Below, piece after piece: positions 15,571 through 24,600 of a stretch of 36,869 nt of DNA. Numbering within the stretch: position 1 is the first letter of the stretch; each line of letters opens with the position of its first letter. The DNA comes from Planctomycetota bacterium (lineage in GTDB: Bacteria > Planctomycetota > UBA1135 > GCA-002686595): contig NYXZ01000069.1 in assembly GCA_002686595.1 (NCBI GenBank), positions 1 to 36,869 on the forward strand, in the 5' to 3' direction. The notes below the pieces were generated by a model. The model searched no databases. It was not told the origin of the DNA and worked only from the letters and a program-made list of their open reading frames with translations. A program made the translations under genes and the position numbers.

Positions 15571-15682
15571 GCTGCGGTTACTCCCGCGCGCAAGGCCCTA
15601 TTGGCCGCGGGTGAAGATCACACCGGCGCCCGCACGGCCGCATCACGACACCGACACCGACACGAACAAGAGGAACGAGCTC

Positions 15683-16795
15683 ATGATGGAAAGAGGAACA
15701 GATGCTGCACCTGACTTCGATAACAGCGCCCATTTCGTCCAGGCCGTGCGCGAGCGCATCGCCACGGTGGTCGTCGGCCAGGACATTGTCGTCGAACGCC
15801 TGCTGATCGCCCTCTTCACCGGCGGACACATTTTGCTGCAAGGCGTCCCCGGCATCGCCAAGACCCTGCTCGCCTCAACGCTGGCCAAGGCCATGGAGCT
15901 CGACTTCGCCCGCGTCCAGTTCACCATCGACCTGCTGCCCGCGGATATCCTGGGCTCAGAGATACTCGATCAACGCACCAACGAGTTCCGCACCAACCGC
16001 GGGCCGATCTTCACCAACCTGCTGCTGGCTGACGAGATCAACCGCGCCGCCCCCAAGGTCCAGGGTGCACTACTGGAAGCCATGCAGGAACGCAAGGTGA
16101 CCATCGCTGGCGAAGCCCTGACACTGCCTGCGCCTTTCCTGGTGATCGCCACGCAAAACCCCGTGGAGCAGGCCGGCACCTTCGAACTTCCCGAAGCCCA
16201 GCTCGACCGCTTCATGCTCCTGCACCGCTTGGACTACCCGACGCCTGACGAAGAGCGTGAAATCCTGAAACGCAACGCCGCCCTCGGCCTGCAACGCCAG
16301 GGAGCCGGCGCCCTGGTGCAGACCGAGTTCGATGTGATCGACGAAACGCCTGCCGGTAGCGCCGAGGACATCATCCAGGCCATGCAGGCCGTTCTCTCCG
16401 TGCATGTCAGCGACACCTTCGTCGAGCATGTGGTCGAACTGGTCAACCGCACGCGCAACCACCCGGCCATCGAACTCGGCGGCAGCCCGCGAGCCGGCAT
16501 TTCGCTCATCAAGGCCTCGCGCGCCCGGGCTCTGATTCACGGGCGCGATTTCGTGACCCCCGAGGATCTCTTCGCCCTGGCCGAGGATGCCATCCTGCAC
16601 CGCCTGCGCCTGCGTTACGAAGCCCTGGCCGATGGCTTGACCACCCAACTCGTACTCCAGGAGCTGCTGGCCGACATGGGCGCTTCTCCCTCTACCACCG
16701 GTCGAGCACTGCCGGAGGCCGGGGGTGAAGAGGACGCGCGCGACGCAATGGACACGCCACAAAACGGTGCGATCCTGGCCTCGGACGCGGTCTAG
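15683..16795 (+). CDS. MoxR-family AAA+ ATPase
   Basis: About 370 residues. AAA+ motifs in order: Walker A GVPGIAKT (15842-15865, residues 54-61), Walker B LLLADEINRA, sensor 1 VIATQNPVEQ and the arginine-finger region LPEAQLDRFM, followed by the lid with GASPRAGISL-type sequence (here GGSPRAGISLIKA). MoxR ATPases act as chaperones or activators of von Willebrand A proteins, which fits the DUF58/VWA genes downstream. The start is the first of two adjacent ATGs, preceded by AGAGGA eight bases upstream (15669-15674). An upstream extension in frame has Arg/Pro-rich, non-family sequence. The stop codon TAG is at the same time the first three bases of the 68-base palindromic element. Confidence 0.93.
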   Translation: MMERGTDAAPDFDNSAHFVQAVRERIATVVVGQDIVVERLLIALFTGGHILLQGVPGIAKTLLASTLAKAMELDFARVQFTIDLLPADILGSEILDQRTNEFRTNRGPIFTNLLLADEINRAAPKVQGALLEAMQERKVTIAGEALTLPAPFLVIATQNPVEQAGTFELPEAQLDRFMLLHRLDYPTPDEEREILKRNAALGLQRQGAGALVQTEFDVIDETPAGSAEDIIQAMQAVLSVHVSDTFVEHVVELVNRTRNHPAIELGGSPRAGISLIKASRARALIHGRDFVTPEDLFALAEDAILHRLRLRYEALADGLTTQLVLQELLADMGASPSTTGRALPEAGGEEDARDAMDTPQNGAILASDAV

Positions 16796-16860
16796 GAACC
16801 CGTTGAAAAACTACCTACTACGGCTGCGCCTCGCGACGGGACTTTATCAACGGACTCCTA
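16793..16860. repeat. Palindromic element, short copy (68 bases), starting on the moxR stop codon
   Basis: It begins TAGGAACCCGTTGA and ends TCAACGGACTCCTA, inverted repeats matching at 12 of 14 positions. Its reverse complement aligns along its whole length with the two ends of the 131-base copy at 13948-14078. It separates moxR from the DUF58 gene by 75 bases, and the transcript across it could fold into a long hairpin. It therefore sits inside an operon whose other junctions nearby overlap. Confidence 0.85.
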
Positions 16861-16870
16861 GGCCCTGGGC

Positions 16871-17752
16871 ATGACCAACTCCCCTGACGCGCAAGGCACC
16901 TTCGAGCGCATCGATCTCCTCGACGCGCGCCAGTTCCAGATTGTCGTGCGCCGCCTAGCGGACAGCCTCAACTATGGCACGGATCGCTCCCCGTTCCTCG
17001 GCAGTGGCATCGAGTACGCCCAGTCGCGTCTCTACCAAGCGGGTGATTCGGTGCGTGACATCGATTGGCGTATCAGCGCTCGCACGGGGCGGTTCTTCGT
17101 CAAGGAGTACGAGACGCCCAAGTGCATGCCGCTCTACCTAATCGTGGACACCTCCGCGTCCATGACCGTCTCGTCCGTGGCCGGCAACAGCAAGTACAAG
17201 ACAGCCCTGCACCTGGCCGGCGGCCTGGCACTGGCGGCTTTGGAACGCGTCAGTCCCGTGGGTGTCGTCGGCGTGGGCGAACGCAACCTCAAGCTGACTC
17301 CCAGTCTCTCGAAGGCTCAGATCATGCAATGGATGCTGGCCCTGCGCCATTTCCGCTTCGACGAGGGCACCACGCTCGGCCTGCGCCTGGCGGAGCTCAT
17401 TCCGAGCCTCAAGAGCCGCGCCCTGGTGATCGTGCTCTCCGACCTGCACGATCCCATGGCCACCAAGGCCCTCAAGCGCCTGGCCCAGGTACACGACTGC
17501 GCTGTTATTCAACTCCAGGACCCCGCCGAGCGCGAGTTGCGCGGCGCTGGATTGGTGCGCGCGCGCGAAGCGGAGACCGGCCACGAGTTCGCCACCCACG
17601 GTCGACGCCGACACCTCGATCAGGAACGCCTGGAAGCCAAGCTGCGCCGCAACGGCATCGACCATCTGCGCCTGGACATCGCGCGCCCCTACCTGGCCGC
17701 GGTCAGGCGTTTTGTTTCCTCCCGCGGCCTGCTCGGAAAGGTTGCCCGCTGA
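16871..17752 (+). CDS. DUF58-domain protein of the MoxR/Bat operon
   Basis: 293 residues, cytoplasmic by composition. The DUF58 hallmark SVRDIDWRISARTG lies at residues 60-73. It is followed by a von Willebrand A-like fold whose metal site reads DTSASM (residues 93-98), and by VIVLSDLHDP. Such proteins are the usual partner of MoxR ATPases, and the gene is placed directly after moxR. The start ATG at 16871 comes 10 bases after the palindromic element, without a clear Shine-Dalgarno site. The stop overlaps the next gene by one base (TGATG), so the downstream gene is probably translationally coupled. Its biochemical function is unknown in general; a role in envelope or stress functions is only family-level inference. 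Confidence 0.9.
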   Translation: MTNSPDAQGTFERIDLLDARQFQIVVRRLADSLNYGTDRSPFLGSGIEYAQSRLYQAGDSVRDIDWRISARTGRFFVKEYETPKCMPLYLIVDTSASMTVSSVAGNSKYKTALHLAGGLALAALERVSPVGVVGVGERNLKLTPSLSKAQIMQWMLALRHFRFDEGTTLGLRLAELIPSLKSRALVIVLSDLHDPMATKALKRLAQVHDCAVIQLQDPAERELRGAGLVRAREAETGHEFATHGRRRHLDQERLEAKLRRNGIDHLRLDIARPYLAAVRRFVSSRGLLGKVAR

Positions 17753-18681
17753 TGCTGCTAGCCCATCTCATCGTATTGGCCCTTGCAACCGGCCCCGCCC
17801 AGGACGCGGCGGCTGAGCCCCAAGAGGTCCTCTCCCTGTCCGTCGGCGTGCCGCACTTCACCAAGGAACTGGTCCTGCCCGGTTCCCTGCTCGAAGCCAC
17901 GCCCACCACCATCGAGACCCCGCTCATCCTGCGCGTCGATTCCGCCTCGCCCCACGGCACGGCCTTCCGCTACGACCTGGAGTTCTACGGCCTCGATCCA
18001 GGCGATTACGACCTGACCGATTTCATGCGGCGCGTGAACGGCTCGGACACTTCTGATCTGCCCGCCGTTCCAGTGCGCGTGGCGAGCATCCTGCTCCCGG
18101 GCCAGATCAAACCCAACCCGGTGCGCAACGGCCCCCTGCCCACCATGGGAGGCTACCGCACAACTCTGTGGGCGCTTGCCGTCGCTTGGTTGCTGGGCGC
18201 GTTGCTGCTATGGCGCGGCCGCCCAGGACGCGCCGCCAGCGGCGATCAGCTGGAATCACAACGCGCGCCGACCCTGGGTGAACGCCTGCTGCCCCAGGTG
18301 GAGGCGGCCCGCGCCGGCACCCTCACCGGCGCCGAACGCGCGGAACTCGAACTGATGTTGATCGCCTTCTGGCGTCAACGCCTGGAGCTGGGCGAGCTGC
18401 CCGCGGCCCGCGCCCTGGAACAACTCAAGGCCCATGCCGAGGCCGGGCCTCTGTTGCGCCAACTCGAACTCTGGCTACACAGCCCGAACGCCGCCCCGGA
18501 AGTAGACCTTGGCGAGCTCCTGGCTCCTTATGGAAGCCAGCCTGGTGGAAGCCAGCCTGGTGGAAGCCAGCCTGGTGGAAGCCAGCCTGGTGGAATCCGG
18601 TCCGGTGGAATCCAGCCTGGTGGAATCCGGTCCGGTGGAATCCAATCCGCCAGCAGCCCTGGCGAAGCACCCGGCCCCTGA
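17752..18681 (+). CDS. Single-pass membrane protein of the Bat operon with tandem-repeat tail
   Basis: 309 residues, not assigned to a named family. It starts with a signal-like segment (MLLAHLIVLALATGPAQ), then has an exported region of about 110 residues with beta-rich character. A membrane helix follows (TTLWALAVAWLLGALLLW, residues about 137-154), then a cytoplasmic helical part containing LTGAERAELELMLIAFWRQRLELG. That layout and position match the BatD or DUF4381-type component found between DUF58 and the VWA genes in other MoxR operons. The C terminus is a low-complexity Gly/Ser/Gln/Pro segment encoded by eight 15-base repeats (18532-18651). Both ends overlap neighbouring genes by one base (TGATG), consistent with coupled expression. 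Confidence 0.7.
   Translation: MLLAHLIVLALATGPAQDAAAEPQEVLSLSVGVPHFTKELVLPGSLLEATPTTIETPLILRVDSASPHGTAFRYDLEFYGLDPGDYDLTDFMRRVNGSDTSDLPAVPVRVASILLPGQIKPNPVRNGPLPTMGGYRTTLWALAVAWLLGALLLWRGRPGRAASGDQLESQRAPTLGERLLPQVEAARAGTLTGAERAELELMLIAFWRQRLELGELPAARALEQLKAHAEAGPLLRQLELWLHSPNAAPEVDLGELLAPYGSQPGGSQPGGSQPGGSQPGGIRSGGIQPGGIRSGGIQSASSPGEAPGP
18532..18651 (+). repeat. Eight 15-base tandem repeats at the 3' end of a coding region
   Basis: Four identical units of GGAAGCCAGCCTGGT are followed by GGAATCCGGTCCGGT, GGAATCCAGCCTGGT, GGAATCCGGTCCGGT and the decayed GGAATCCAATCCGCC. The later units alternate between two variants, which suggests duplication of a two-unit block. The period is five codons, so copy-number changes keep the frame. 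They encode Gly-Ser-Gln-Pro-Gly and Gly-Ile-Arg/Gln-Ser/Pro-Gly. Confidence 0.95.
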
Positions 18682-19607
18682 TGGAGTTCCTGGTTCCATT
18701 CCGCAACCCGGCGGTGTTGCTGTCCCTGGTTCTGCCAGCCCTCTTGTTGCTTTGGACTTGGCGCGCCCCGGGTCGCGGACTGGCCCTGCCCTTTGACCAC
18801 AGCGGCGAGCGCCGCGGTCGCCTGATTCACTTCGCCACCGGCTGCGCCGAGTCCCTGCCCGCCCTCTTGCTGACGCTGGTGATCATCATCCTGGCCGGCC
18901 CGCAACGCTGGGCCGAGCCGCAGACCAAGAAGGTGCTGACGAACATCGAGTTCTGCGTGGATGTCTCCGGCAGCATGACCGCCAGCTTCGGCAACGGCTC
19001 GCGCTACGACGCATCCATGCGCGCCATCAACGACTTCCTCGACTACCGTGAGGGGGATGCCTTCGGCCTGACCTTCTTCGGAAACTCGGTCCTGCATTGG
19101 GTGCCGCTGACCACGGATGTCTCGGCCTTCCGCTGCGCGCCGCCCTTCATGCACCCGAGGAACATCCCCTCTTGGTTCGGCGGCACGGAGATCGGCAAGG
19201 CCCTTTTGGCCTGTCGCCAGGTGTTGCGCGCCCGGGAAGAGGGAGACCGCATGATCCTCTTGATTTCCGACGGCCAAAGCTGGGACCTGGATGGCGGTCG
19301 CGGCGAGGAAATCGCAGCCAAGCTGATGGACGATGGCATCACCGTCTACGCCGTGCACATCGCCAGCTCAGCGCCTCAAGACGAAATCGTTGACATCACC
19401 TCGCGCACCGGCGGAGCGGTCTTCAGCCCCGGCGATGTGGCCGGCTTGGACGCCGTCTTCCAACGCATTGACGAGATGCAGCTGACGCGCATTGAGAAGG
19501 TGGCCTCGGAGGCCATCGACGATTACCCGCCCTGGGTGCTGGCCAGCCTGGGTGTGCTGGCCGGTTCGCTCTTGGCGGCCTTCGGCCTGAGGTACTCGCC
19601 ATGGTAG
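18681..19607 (+). CDS. BatA-like von Willebrand A membrane protein
   Basis: 308 residues. Two N-terminal membrane segments (about residues 10-27 and 56-72) precede a von Willebrand A domain with a complete metal-ion-dependent adhesion site, DVSGSM at residues 94-99. It also has LLISDGQSWD and a C-terminal membrane helix (WVLASLGVLAGSLLAAFGL). This is the BatA arrangement of aerotolerance-type operons, with the VWA domain facing the periplasm. The ATG overlaps the preceding stop by one base. Ten bases separate it from the next gene, whose AGGAGG ribosome site overlaps this gene's TAG stop. The protein probably works with the DUF58 and MoxR products; the ligand is unknown. Confidence 0.88.
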   Translation: MEFLVPFRNPAVLLSLVLPALLLLWTWRAPGRGLALPFDHSGERRGRLIHFATGCAESLPALLLTLVIIILAGPQRWAEPQTKKVLTNIEFCVDVSGSMTASFGNGSRYDASMRAINDFLDYREGDAFGLTFFGNSVLHWVPLTTDVSAFRCAPPFMHPRNIPSWFGGTEIGKALLACRQVLRAREEGDRMILLISDGQSWDLDGGRGEEIAAKLMDDGITVYAVHIASSAPQDEIVDITSRTGGAVFSPGDVAGLDAVFQRIDEMQLTRIEKVASEAIDDYPPWVLASLGVLAGSLLAAFGLRYSPW

Positions 19608-19617
19608 GAGGCGCGCC

Positions 19618-20649
19618 GTGCTAGGGCTGGACGATCCGTCATTGGTGGTGGCCGTTATCGCCGCCGGCGTTTGCCTGGGGGCGGAGTTGCTGCACCTGCG
19701 CCGCCGCCGGCCCGTGGCCCATTTGGCTTTCGGCCCCGGCGGCCGCCCGGCAGCCTGGGTCCACGCCGTGCCCGGCCTGCGCGCCGCGGCCGCGGGCCTT
19801 TTGGCCTGGGGCCTGGTGAGCCTCTTGGTCATCATTCCCAAAACCCACTCCAACGCCGAGGGCGCCTTTCAACAGGACGAGGCCGACAAGCATGTGCTCA
19901 TGGTGCTGGATGTTTCCCCGAGCATGCGTCTGGAAGATTCCGGACCCGGCGGCCTCCAGAGCCGCATGCACCGCGCCCGGGATGTGCTGGATTCCTTCCT
20001 GCGCCGCATTCCCCTGGAGCAATACCGCATCTCCGTCATCGCCGTCTACAACGGGGCCAAGCCGGTGGTCGAGGACACGCGCGACGTGGAGGTCGTGCGC
20101 AACATCCTCGGCGACCTGCCCCTGCACTTCGCCTTTCCATCGGGCAAGACGCGGCTCTTCGATGGCCTGGAGAGCGCCGCGGAGCTGGCGGCGCCTTGGG
20201 ACCCCAAGAGCACCACACTGATCTTGGTCAGCGACGGCGACACGGTGCCCGCCCAGGGCATGCCGCGCATGCCCGCCTCCGTGGCGGATGTTCTGGTGGT
20301 CGGCGTGGGCGATCCCACCACGGGCAAGTTCATCGACGGCCAGCAATCGCGCCAGGATGTCTCGACCCTGCGGCAAATCGCCACGCGCTTGGGCGGCACC
20401 TTCCACAACGGCAACGTGAAACACCTCAGCACTGTTTTGATCCGCGACCTGACCCGCGGTGATGATGAGTCGGTCCTGGAAGCCTTCACGCGCCGCGAGT
20501 ACTCCCTGGCCGCCTGTGGCCTGGGGGCTTTTCTGCTGGCCATCCTGCCGTTTCTCCTACAGGTCCTTGGGACGCGCTGGAGGCCTGGGAAACTGGCTTC
20601 CAGCCGTCTAGCTCGCGCCTGGCGAGCAGGGCTGACCGGAGTTTCTTGA
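19618..20649 (+). CDS. BatB-like von Willebrand A membrane protein
   Basis: 343 residues. It starts with GTG, preceded by a strong AGGAGG (19606-19611) six bases upstream. Membrane segments lie at about residues 8-24 and 54-73, before a von Willebrand A domain with metal site DVSPSM (residues 98-103) and LILVSDGDTVP. A C-terminal membrane helix follows (LAACGLGAFLLAILPFLLQVL). It is the second VWA component of the operon, analogous to BatB. No TPR domain is fused here; the next gene supplies a separate helical protein. The stop overlaps a consensus TTGACA, suggesting that transcription can restart for the downstream genes. Confidence 0.88.
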   Translation: MLGLDDPSLVVAVIAAGVCLGAELLHLRRRRPVAHLAFGPGGRPAAWVHAVPGLRAAAAGLLAWGLVSLLVIIPKTHSNAEGAFQQDEADKHVLMVLDVSPSMRLEDSGPGGLQSRMHRARDVLDSFLRRIPLEQYRISVIAVYNGAKPVVEDTRDVEVVRNILGDLPLHFAFPSGKTRLFDGLESAAELAAPWDPKSTTLILVSDGDTVPAQGMPRMPASVADVLVVGVGDPTTGKFIDGQQSRQDVSTLRQIATRLGGTFHNGNVKHLSTVLIRDLTRGDDESVLEAFTRREYSLAACGLGAFLLAILPFLLQVLGTRWRPGKLASSRLARAWRAGLTGVS

Positions 20650-20675
20650 CAAGATCCGAGAACAGGCCTGAGAAT
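20646..20675 (+). promoter_or_regulatory. Possible sigma-70 promoter at the batB-like 3' end
   Basis: A perfect -35 hexamer TTGACA (20646-20651) is followed, 18 bases later, by GAGAAT (20670-20675), which matches the -10 consensus at 4 of 6 positions. It lies about 90 bases before the ATG at 20766. The 116-base gap it occupies contrasts with the overlapping or tightly packed genes from 16871 to 20649. Confidence 0.35.
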
Positions 20676-20765
20676 GGGTAGACGCCCACCACGGTCGAGG
20701 TAATGCCCGTCCCCACAAGCGCTGGGCAGCCTCCTGCACACCTACCAACACACGGAACAACCGAG

Positions 20766-21395
20766 ATGAGAAAACTGATAATCGCCCTCTGGTTCATGAC
20801 TCCAGTTGCGCTCTACGCCTATCACATGGGTCCGGGACAGGAGCGCATCAATCTCGATGATGCCGCGGCGCTGATTGAAAGCGCCGGCGCCCACGCACGC
20901 CTGGCCGAGGAGTTGGCCGCCAGTGAAGGAGATACCGCCGCCCGTCCCGAGTGGGCCGCCGCGGAAGCCGACTACGCCGAGGCCCTGGCCCTCTTGCCCG
21001 CGGAACGCGTTAGCGAGGGCCGCCGCCTGCGCCTGGAGCGCGCCAAGGCCCAGATGTTCCTGGCGCAACTGCCCACGGCCAACGCCACGCTGGCGGGCCT
21101 GGTCCAGGAAATGCGCGGGGCGGGCGCGAATGAAACAGAGCAAGCCCTGATCGCCGATGCCCAGAGCGCCTACGCCTCCAGCCAGTACTACATGACTTGG
21201 CTGATGCGCCTCGAAGGCGCGGCCCGGGAGGAATGGGAACCGCGCATCGAATCCGCGCGCCAGCTATTCAAGCAACTCGCCGTCAGCTCATCCGGCGCCG
21301 CCCAGGTTGAGGCCCAGGAGGATCTCGAATCCGCCATCCGCCTGGCGCGCATGGATCTCTCCGAACTGCAGGGCCTGCCCCTGCCAAGCCAATGA
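20766..21395 (+). CDS. Exported or anchored helical protein, BatE/TPR-like, possibly cut short by an in-frame TGA
   Basis: 209 residues as written. An N-terminal hydrophobic segment (KLIIALWFMTPVALYAY) acts as signal or anchor. The rest is Ala/Glu/Leu-rich and helical, consistent with degenerate tetratricopeptide repeats, as in BatE-type or TPR proteins of the same operons; no exact family is recognised. The start ATG at 20766 gives the signal segment; an earlier in-frame ATG at 20703 adds a Pro-rich, unlikely leader. Past the TGA (21393-21395) the same frame stays open for 37 codons to a TAG at 21507-21509 and encodes a Gly/Ser/Arg/Lys-rich tail, so the true or ancestral protein may have been longer. 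Confidence 0.7.
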   Translation: MRKLIIALWFMTPVALYAYHMGPGQERINLDDAAALIESAGAHARLAEELAASEGDTAARPEWAAAEADYAEALALLPAERVSEGRRLRLERAKAQMFLAQLPTANATLAGLVQEMRGAGANETEQALIADAQSAYASSQYYMTWLMRLEGAAREEWEPRIESARQLFKQLAVSSSGAAQVEAQEDLESAIRLARMDLSELQGLPLPSQ

Positions 21396-21509
21396 CGGGG
21401 TTGTGGAAGCGGTCGCGGTCGCGGCGGTAAAAGCAAAAGCAACGGTAAGAAACCCCAGGATGCCCGCGGAGCGAGTTCCGGCCCGCCGCCGGACGGTTCC
21501 GGGTCCTAG
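21396..21509 (+). other. In-frame tail after the TGA of the helical protein gene
   Basis: Read in the same frame as the upstream gene, these bases give RGCGSGRGRGGKSKSNG and then KKPQDARGASSGPPPDGSGS before a TAG. The composition is that of a disordered C-terminal tail and differs from random GC-rich translation. It may reflect a recent nonsense mutation, stop readthrough, or a sequencing or assembly error. The next 181 bases (21510-21690) hold nothing I recognise. Confidence 0.45.
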
Positions 21510-21690
21510 GCCCCAGTTCACACCCGCCCGGGCCCGCGCCCGAACGGGAGCAGTTAGCAGCCAACCGGTCTAGGCCTCTGCGCCCCCGGTGGGTTACATC
21601 GGACGAGATTCCCGCCCCACGGCGCCCGCGCCACTGCGCCCACACTTTCCGCAACGCATCCCGCGCCCTTCAACGAGCAGCAACCAGACC

Positions 21691-24600
21691 ATGCCCCATC
21701 CGCGTTCCCTCTCGCGCCTGTTTCTATCCGTCCTAGTCCTGACGCTGTTGCCCGCGCCGAGCCCGGCCCAGAGGTCAGTTCCCATGCCTCGCTCGTTGTC
21801 GGCGTCCAGTTTCGGTCCCGGCATGACGATTACGCTGCCCACGGGCGAGACGATCGTGTTGGCGGAAAGCGAGGAAAGCGCGGCGGCGGCTGGAGCGGCG
21901 CGGACCAACAATAAAAACAAGGACGGAGAGGGCCAAGCATCAAAGGAGGATGCGGCTTGGCTCAAGGCATTCAAGGAGCTCAAGTTCAAGCGTCGCCCGT
22001 CGCAGATTCTCGAAGCCTGGTCAACACCGCTGGAGGAACCGGAAGAACTCAAGCAGGCTGACCAGCCGGAGCAGGCCGACGCCTCGGACGGGGAAGCTGA
22101 AGCGCCAAACACGGCGAGTGTCGACGATGGAGAGCCCGCCGCTGCAGATACCGCCGACTCGACTGAAGAGCAGGGCTCGGAAGTCGCCGAGGACGAGCAG
22201 GATGCGGCAGAGACGGAGAGCGCGGAGGAAGCCGAGGAGGACTCCAAGGAAGCGAAGAAAGCCGCCGCCAAGGCCAAGCGGGAAGCTGAGAAGAAAGAGA
22301 AGGAACGCCAAGAGAAGGCCCAGGAGTTCGCCCTCAAGCGCTTCGAGCGGCAGATCATCCTGGGCGTCTGGGAAAAGGCGCGCGCCTACCTGATAGCTCT
22401 GCCAAAGAAATCTGGCCGCGCAGCCTACGCGCACCTACTGGCGACCTTGGCCAAGGATGTGGAACAGCCGAACGGGCAAAACGCCGAGTACGCCGAGATG
22501 CCGTATTACGACGCCACCGACCTGGTGGGCTTGGCGGCCATTACTCCCGGAGAACTCAAGACGGCGGAGCTGAAGCATCTGGGGCGCATCCTCAGACACG
22601 CCGTCGCAGAGGGCTGTTTGGTTGAACAGTGCCTGACCGAGTACCGCCGGGCCCTCCAGCGCCAGGGCTTTCCACTCCTGCGGGACCAACTGGCCCATGT
22701 GCTGCTGGAAGCCGGCTTCCCCGCCGAGGCCGGTGAGTTCTTGCCGTCTCTCGCGGATGCCAAGGCGGCCGAGGACCGCCCCGTGCTCAACCTGCTGGCC
22801 CGCCACTACCTGGCGCGCTACAGACGCGAGCAGGAAGAGCCCGATCTGCTGCTGGCCTGGGAGGCGACTCAAGCCGCCCTGCTCCCCGGCGAGATCGAGG
22901 ACAAGGTGCGCGAGGAAGCCCTGCGCCGGGCCGTGACCATCGCGCCCCAGATCGAGGCCGACCTGGGCGCCGCCTGGCTCGAAGAGAGCTTTTCCCAACG
23001 CTCGGAAATCGGCATGGAGATTCTCTCCATCATAGGAGCCACGGCCTCCACCGCCCTGCGCGAACAGATCCGTCAACAGGACCTGCGCCTGCAGAGCCTG
23101 ACCATTCAATCAACCGCCGCCGAGGCCCTGATCGAACACAATCCGGAACTGGCCAGCAAGTGGCGCGGGACGATCGCCTTGCTGGCGAACAACTGGTTGC
23201 AGGAGGCGCTTTTCACCTACACCCGCGACACCAGCTCCACCCGCGGCCAACAGATGCGCTTCGATTCCTATGGCAACGTCTACTACTCCAGCTTTTCGTC
23301 CTCCCGTGGACGCAGCAACCAGAATCCGGTGCCGACGAACGACCTGCTCGACATTCGCCCCAGCGAGGACTGGCTGGAGCTAGTGCCCGCCGGCCTGCGC
23401 CCCAAACTCAACATGGTGACGGCCCAACTCCTGCTCAAAGTGGAAGCGGAAGAAGAGGCCTTTCCCTACATCGAGCGCTTGGCCCGTGTTTTCCCTGAGC
23501 AAGCCGAGGCACTCGTCGAGGAGTTCCTGCGCGTGTGGATCAAAAACCACAACCCCAACTCCAACGGCGGCCGCACGAACGACTATATGTTCATCTACGG
23601 CTTCCAGTCGCGCCAGGCTGGAATCCCTCTGACGCGCTCCAAGCAGGATCGCAATCTGAGCGAGCTGGCCGACTGGATCACCCGCATTCGGGCCTTGCCC
23701 TTGGAGCGCGTGGACGAGGAGCTGGTGGCTGAGGCTTTCACCACCGCCCACTCCGCGGCCGAGGTCTACAAGCTGGAAACCATCGAGCGCGTCTTCGGGG
23801 CCCTCGGCGGTTTGGAAGCCCGTACCACCGCGGCCCTGGTGCAGGAGATGCGCAGCAACCTGGTCAGCGTCTGGCGCAGACCCTCGGTTCAAGATGACAA
23901 GCAGACCAAACGACGCCAGCAGGACATCGAGCAGGAGATCATGCGCGGCTACGGCGTGGCAGCCGAGGTGACCGCCAAGGCGCTGGCCGATCACCCCCAG
24001 GATTGGTCGCTGTCCGTGGCCGCGGCCTCCATCGCCCACGACCAGAACAACTACTCCCAGGAACTGAAGAAGAGTTCCGAGTTCGCCGGCCGTCGCAATC
24101 AAGCCCTAGCTGAGTTCGCCCAAGCGGCCAGCTACTACGCCCAGGACCTGCCGGAACTGAAGGAGAAGGAACAAACCTCCAGCCTCTACGACACCTGGTT
24201 CTACGCCAGCCTGGGGGCTTGCGACCTGCAGGCCATCAAGAGCTCGCACCTCTCCGCCAAGAGAGAGTTCGCCAAGATCCGCGAAGCCATCAACGCCCTG
24301 CCCGGGGCCGCCGCGGAACGGCACATGGGGCTTTTCGCAAACTCCCTGGTGACGCGCATCGGCAGCGTCAATCCGGCGGCCAAGTATCGCTACCTGAAGG
24401 CGGGCCTGGAGATTGCCGGGGACCACGAGCAGACCCGCGAGGCGCGCAAGATCCTCGAGTACTACGGCGACCTGGTGACGGAGATCAAACTCGAAACCGT
24501 GGTGGACGGCGCGGACCATGTGGGACATGGAGAACCCTTTGGCCTGTTCGTCAACCTGCGCCACACGGCGGCCATCGAACGCGAGGCCGGTGGTTTCTCC

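Noticed and set aside
16793-16860. Integron attC site after a stop codon
   Set aside because: The inverted repeats lack the RYYYAAC and GTTRRRY core boxes in attC order, no integrase is present, and the flanking genes look like a normal operon.
16793-16860. Rho-independent terminator
   Set aside because: The palindrome is long but has no T run after it, and it sits within the moxR-DUF58 operon rather than at an operon end.
18532-18651. CRISPR array
   Set aside because: Units are 15 bases, contiguous and without spacers, and are translated in frame.
21393-21395. Selenocysteine codon
   Set aside because: No SECIS-like hairpin is evident just after the TGA, and the position is at a disordered tail rather than a redox site.
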